In this document: piece by piece, positions 9,044 to 11,439 of the stretch | How the letters are laid out: each line of letters begins with the position of its first letter | Numbering within the stretch: the first letter of the stretch is position 1 | DNA from: Methylococcaceae bacterium | Lineage (GTDB): Bacteria > Pseudomonadota > Gammaproteobacteria > Methylococcales > Methylococcaceae | Direction: 5' to 3' | Length of the DNA: 11,439 nucleotides | Assembly (NCBI GenBank): GCA_028678445.1 | Contig: JAJRDJ010000350.1 | Span: 1-11,439 of the forward strand | Translations under genes and position numbers: made by a program | The notes under the pieces: model-generated | Seen by the model: the letters and a program-made list of their open reading frames with translations, nothing else | Database searches by the model: none | Told to the model about the DNA's origin: nothing

Positions 9044-9449
9044 TCGGCTGGAAGAAATAGGCGATTTCCTGAGCCGCCGTTTCGGGGCTGTCGGAACCGT
9101 GAACGGCATTTTCGTCGATGCTGACGGCGAAATCGGCGCGGATGGTTCCGGGGGCGGCATCCTTCGGGTTGGTGGCGCCCATGACCTCGCGGTTGATGGT
9201 GATGGCATTTTCACCCTCAAGCACCTGGATCATCACCGGGCCGGAAATCATGAAACTGACCAGATCATTGAAGAAGGGACGCTCCTTGTGGACGGCGTAG
9301 AAGCCTTCGGCCTGTTTGCGGGACAGGTGTGCCATTTTGGCCGCAACGATCTTGAGCCCCGCCTTTTCAAAGCGGCTGTAAATCTCGCCGATCACGTTTT
9401 TGGCAACAGCATCGGGCTTGATGATGGAAATGGTGCGTTCGATCGCCAT
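9018..9449 (-). CDS. ndk: Nucleoside diphosphate kinase
   Basis: Ndk transfers the gamma phosphate of ATP to NDPs and dNDPs through a phosphohistidine, balancing nucleotide pools in the cytoplasm. The 143-residue protein has the usual length and N-terminus (MAIERTISIIKPDAV), the segment GLKIVAAKM, the nucleotide-binding REVMGATNP, and the active-site loop NAVHGSDS with catalytic His117. The ATG at 9449 has AGGAG five bases upstream. Earlier in-frame starts would only add a non-conserved leader. The last few residues (NELHPRTR) are encoded where rlmN begins. An intrinsic terminator lies just upstream (9499-9526), so ndk probably has its own promoter or depends on read-through. Confidence 0.97.
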   Translation of the reverse strand: MAIERTISIIKPDAVAKNVIGEIYSRFEKAGLKIVAAKMAHLSRKQAEGFYAVHKERPFFNDLVSFMISGPVMIQVLEGENAITINREVMGATNPKDAAPGTIRADFAVSIDENAVHGSDSPETAAQEIAYFFQPNELHPRTR

Positions 9450-9648
9450 GGAAACTCCTGAGTGTGCGATAGCGGGCGGAGCCGTCATGCAGTCCGCCAA
9501 AAGAAAACCCGCCAGGGTGGGGCGGGGATTAGCTTGGGGATTCTATAGGAAAAGCTTAGTCGGGGTAAGCGTTCGGGTTGTTGCGAGTGGGTTGTGACCC
9601 GGCCAATCGGCCAAGACATTCGAGACTTGGGCCCTGGGTCGGGTGCCG
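9450..9648. promoter_or_regulatory. iscA-ndk intergenic region with terminator and possible ndk promoter
   Basis: This gap of 199 bp holds the iscA-side terminator (listed separately). About 20 bases before it on the minus strand is TATAGAAT (9541-9548 on the plus strand), which could be a -10 element; no strong -35 accompanies it. If it is the ndk promoter, the terminator hairpin would lie in the ndk leader and act as an attenuator. A short tandem TTGGCCGA-TTGGCCG (minus strand, about 9600-9614) also lies here. No gene is visible. Confidence 0.3.
9499..9526 (-). terminator. Rho-independent terminator after iscA
   Basis: On the minus strand, CCCGCC (9526-9521) pairs perfectly with GGCGGG (9513-9508) around a seven-base loop, followed at once by TTTTCTTTT (9507-9499). 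It is GC-rich, short-looped and T-tailed, the best terminator in the window. It lies 122 bases past the iscA stop and 49 bases before the ndk start, splitting the minus-strand block into iscR-iscS-iscA and ndk-rlmN-pilW units. Confidence 0.8.
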
Positions 9649-9972
9649 CTACACCGCAAAGCTCTCGCCGCAGCCGCACATCGCCTTGATGTTGGGATTG
9701 TCGAATTTGAAGGCTTCGCTGATGCCCTCGCGGCGGAAGTCCACGGTGATGCCGTTAAGATGCGGCAGATCATCCTGGCTGATCACGACTTTCACGCCGT
9801 GTTGTTCGAATATCAGGTCGCTGTCGCTGGCGTCGTCTGCATAGTCGACGACGTAGGCATAGCCGGTGCAGCCGGATTTCTTGACGCCGAGCCTGAGTCC
9901 CAGTCCTTTTCCGCGTTTGGTTAATTGCTTGGTCACCTGAGCGGCGGCGCGTTCGGTAATAGTAATAGACAT
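9649..9972 (-). CDS. iscA: Iron-sulfur cluster carrier/assembly protein IscA
   Basis: IscA is an A-type carrier that binds iron or an Fe-S cluster and passes it to target proteins, especially in 4Fe-4S maturation. The 107-residue length equals that of E. coli IscA. The three ligand cysteines are present: Cys35 (KSGCTGYAY) and Cys99 and Cys101 in CGCGESF. The segments GLRLGVKKSGCTG, EAFKFDNPNIK and CGCGESFAV fit IscA better than ErpA or SufA, but A-type proteins are hard to split by eye. AGGAG sits seven bases before the ATG. It follows iscS by 57 bp and ends the isc unit before the terminator. No iscU lies between them, which is unusual for an isc operon. Confidence 0.93.
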   Translation of the reverse strand: MSITITERAAAQVTKQLTKRGKGLGLRLGVKKSGCTGYAYVVDYADDASDSDLIFEQHGVKVVISQDDLPHLNGITVDFRREGISEAFKFDNPNIKAMCGCGESFAV

Positions 9973-10029
9973 GTCTATCTCCTGGGTTGGTCCGGCATCA
10001 ACAGAAGAGTTGGGTCGATCACCGGATGG

Positions 10030-11154
10030 TTATCGGGAAGGCAGCAAGCCCTTGAGCGCTTCCATGAATTGATCCACTTCGAATTCGGTGTTGCCGCGTC
10101 CGAGGCTGACCCGGATGGCGCCGCGGGCGGTTTCTGCGTCAACGCCCATGGCGGTCAGCACCGGGCTGGGCACGTTGCCACCGCTGGCGCAGGCGGAGCC
10201 GCTGGAAACAGCAAAGCCGAGGCGATCGAGATTCATCACCAGCGTCTCTCCATCGAAACTTGGCACACTGAACTGGACGGTATTGGGCAGCCGCTGTGTG
10301 GTTTCGGCGAATAGGGTCACGCCGGGCAATGACCGCAGGCCCCTCTCCAGCCGGCGCCTGAGGGCCAGGGTATGGGCGCTGCGGGCCTCCAGTTCAAGAC
10401 GCGCCAGTTCTGCCGCCTTGCCGAAGCCAACTATGCCGGCCACGTTTTCAGTGCCGCCACGCAGGCCTCGTTCCTGCCCGCCGCCATGCAGCAAGGGTTC
10501 GATGGGGGCCGTGCGTTTGGCGATCAGCGCGCCAACGCCCTTGGGTCCGTAAATCTTGTGAGCGGACAAGGTCATCGTGTGGGCACCGGTTGACGCAAGG
10601 TCTACGGGTATTTTGCCGACGGCCTGCACGGCATCGACATGCAGAAATCCCCCCGCCTTGCGCAAACTGCTGGCCAGCTCAAGGGTGTCATGGATGACGC
10701 CGGTTTCGTTATTGGCCAGCATCAGGGAGCCGATCGGCGCCTCCCCCGGTTTGATGTCGGGGCTTTCGAGGTTCGTATTCGCAGGGAGACCTTCCGGGCC
10801 AACGGGCAGCGTTTTCAGAGTCCATCCTCGTGCGGCCAGATATTTGAGGGGTTCGCTGACCGATGGATGTTCGGTGGCGCCGGTAATCAGCACCCCTTTG
10901 CCCACGGCAAAAGCCATACCCTTAAGCGCCAGATTGTTGGCCTCGGTCCCGCCGCTGGTAAAGATGACCTCAAGCGGGTGGGCGCCGGTCAAGGCGGCGA
11001 TGTGTTCGCGCGCGGTGTCGACCGCCCCCCGGGAAAGTCGGCCTAGCCGATACAGGCCGGAGGCATTGCCGTAATAGCTTCGCAAGTAGGGGAGCATTGC
11101 TTCCAGCACGCGCTCGTCCAGGGGCGTGGTGGCGTTATGATCCAGGTAGACCAT
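10030..11154 (-). CDS. iscS: Cysteine desulfurase (IscS/NifS type), short form
   Basis: A PLP enzyme that takes sulfur from L-cysteine as an enzyme persulfide for Fe-S cluster assembly and other sulfur transfers. Family landmarks are YLDHNATTP at the N-terminus, SGGTEANNLA, His96 in ATEHPSV, the PLP-contacting DAVQAVGK (Asp174, Gln177), the Schiff-base lysine Lys200 (SAHKIYGPKG), GGGQERGLRGGTEN, and the persulfide Cys322 in SSGSACAS. It has 374 residues against 404 in E. coli IscS. The C-terminal end (EALKGLLPSR) stops about where the IscU-binding extension would begin. The ATG at 11154 fits the family start. AGGGG abuts it and GAGTGG lies about six bases upstream. It follows iscR by 14 bp. 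The symbol iscS is given for context; a NifS-like paralogue is possible. Confidence 0.92.
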   Translation of the reverse strand: MVYLDHNATTPLDERVLEAMLPYLRSYYGNASGLYRLGRLSRGAVDTAREHIAALTGAHPLEVIFTSGGTEANNLALKGMAFAVGKGVLITGATEHPSVSEPLKYLAARGWTLKTLPVGPEGLPANTNLESPDIKPGEAPIGSLMLANNETGVIHDTLELASSLRKAGGFLHVDAVQAVGKIPVDLASTGAHTMTLSAHKIYGPKGVGALIAKRTAPIEPLLHGGGQERGLRGGTENVAGIVGFGKAAELARLELEARSAHTLALRRRLERGLRSLPGVTLFAETTQRLPNTVQFSVPSFDGETLVMNLDRLGFAVSSGSACASGGNVPSPVLTAMGVDAETARGAIRVSLGRGNTEFEVDQFMEALKGLLPSR

Positions 11155-11168
11155 CCCCTGCCACTCGC

Positions 11169-11439
11169 TTAGGCCCGAATATCTCGCTGCAGGGGTATTT
11201 CGACGCTCGCAGCGGCGGCAGCGGCAGCCGCTTCCGCTGCCGCCTGCTGATCCTGACGCCTGGCGACCCGCCGTACGCCCTTCCGCTGCAGCACATCCTG
11301 CAGGCTTATCGAATCCAGGTAATGTCGAATCTGGTCGCTCAGCCCCATCCATAAATCATGAGTCAAGCAGGGCTGTTCGTTTTGGCAATTGGACTTGCCC
11401 CCACAGCGAGTGGAATCGATGGTTTCGTCTACCGCCGCG
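11169..11439 (-). CDS. iscR: Fe-S cluster-sensing transcriptional regulator IscR, C-terminal part (5' end beyond the window)
   Basis: IscR is an Rrf2-family regulator that senses a 2Fe-2S cluster and represses its own isc operon when cluster supply is adequate. The 89 visible residues include the cluster ligands in the family spacing C-x5-C-x5-C-x2-H (TRCGGKSNCQNEQPCLTHDLW), encoded at 11403-11405, 11385-11387, 11367-11369 and 11358-11360. WMGLSDQIRHYLDSISLQDVL matches the following helix. The DNA-binding winged helix lies outside the window. After the conserved region comes a basic stretch (RKGVRRVARRQDQQ) and an alanine-rich run (11208-11243) before the end at DIRA. Being first in the isc unit, 14 bp ahead of iscS, fits autoregulation; its promoter is not visible here. 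Confidence 0.93.
   Translation of the reverse strand, partial: AAVDETIDSTRCGGKSNCQNEQPCLTHDLWMGLSDQIRHYLDSISLQDVLQRKGVRRVARRQDQQAAAEAAAAAAAASVEIPLQRDIRA

Noticed and set aside
9044..9220. N-terminal extension of rlmN to 9220
   Set aside because: The extension reads ndk in another frame and gives a Ser/Pro-rich tail with no homology.
11155..11352. N-terminal extension of the cysteine desulfurase to 11352
   Set aside because: It overlaps iscR in another frame, and the family start is at the residue just before VYLDHNATTP.

Overview
The window looks like core chromosome from a gammaproteobacterium of fairly high G+C (about 60% by eye). The evidence is an intact dnaA-dnaN-recF-gyrB replication cluster whose proteins resemble the enteric/pseudomonad type (GyrB of 807 aa with the Gram-negative insertion, RecF of 358 aa, DnaN ending in VVMPMRL). 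It is followed by an iscR-iscS-iscA-ndk-rlmN-pilW block on the other strand, a gammaproteobacterial gene order. I cannot name the genus with confidence.

Layout. 1-159 (+): C-terminal end of an unrecognised protein with one hydrophobic stretch. 160-378: dnaA leader with a nested hairpin, a possible -10 element, a run of nine C and stacked mini-ORFs. It has no recognisable DnaA-box cluster, so no oriC can be called here. 379-6412 (+): dnaA, dnaN, recF and gyrB, closely spaced and probably largely co-transcribed. They encode the initiator, the sliding clamp, the gap-repair loader and the gyrase B subunit. 6480-6915 (+): a secreted single-domain rhodanese gene broken by a nonsense codon and a frameshift. 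6916-7172: a convergent intergenic stretch with two small inverted repeats and no gene I can support.

7173-11439 (-), read right to left: the end of iscR (Fe-S sensing repressor), a cysteine desulfurase and an IscA-type carrier form one transcription unit closed by a clear intrinsic terminator at 9499-9526. Then come ndk, rlmN and pilW (nucleotide balance, rRNA/tRNA methylation, type IV pilus assembly). These three are tightly coupled: ndk overlaps rlmN by 26 bp, and the rlmN stop and pilW start share one base.

The Isc set is reduced. No iscU, hscB, hscA or fdx lies between iscS and ndk, and the desulfurase ends about where the IscU-binding tail of E. coli IscS would begin. I see no mobile element, CRISPR array or unknown multi-gene system. 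The points most worth a second look are the rhodanese pseudogene, the reduced isc operon, the alanine-rich IscR tail, the dnaA leader and the likely rearrangement junction between the two gene blocks.
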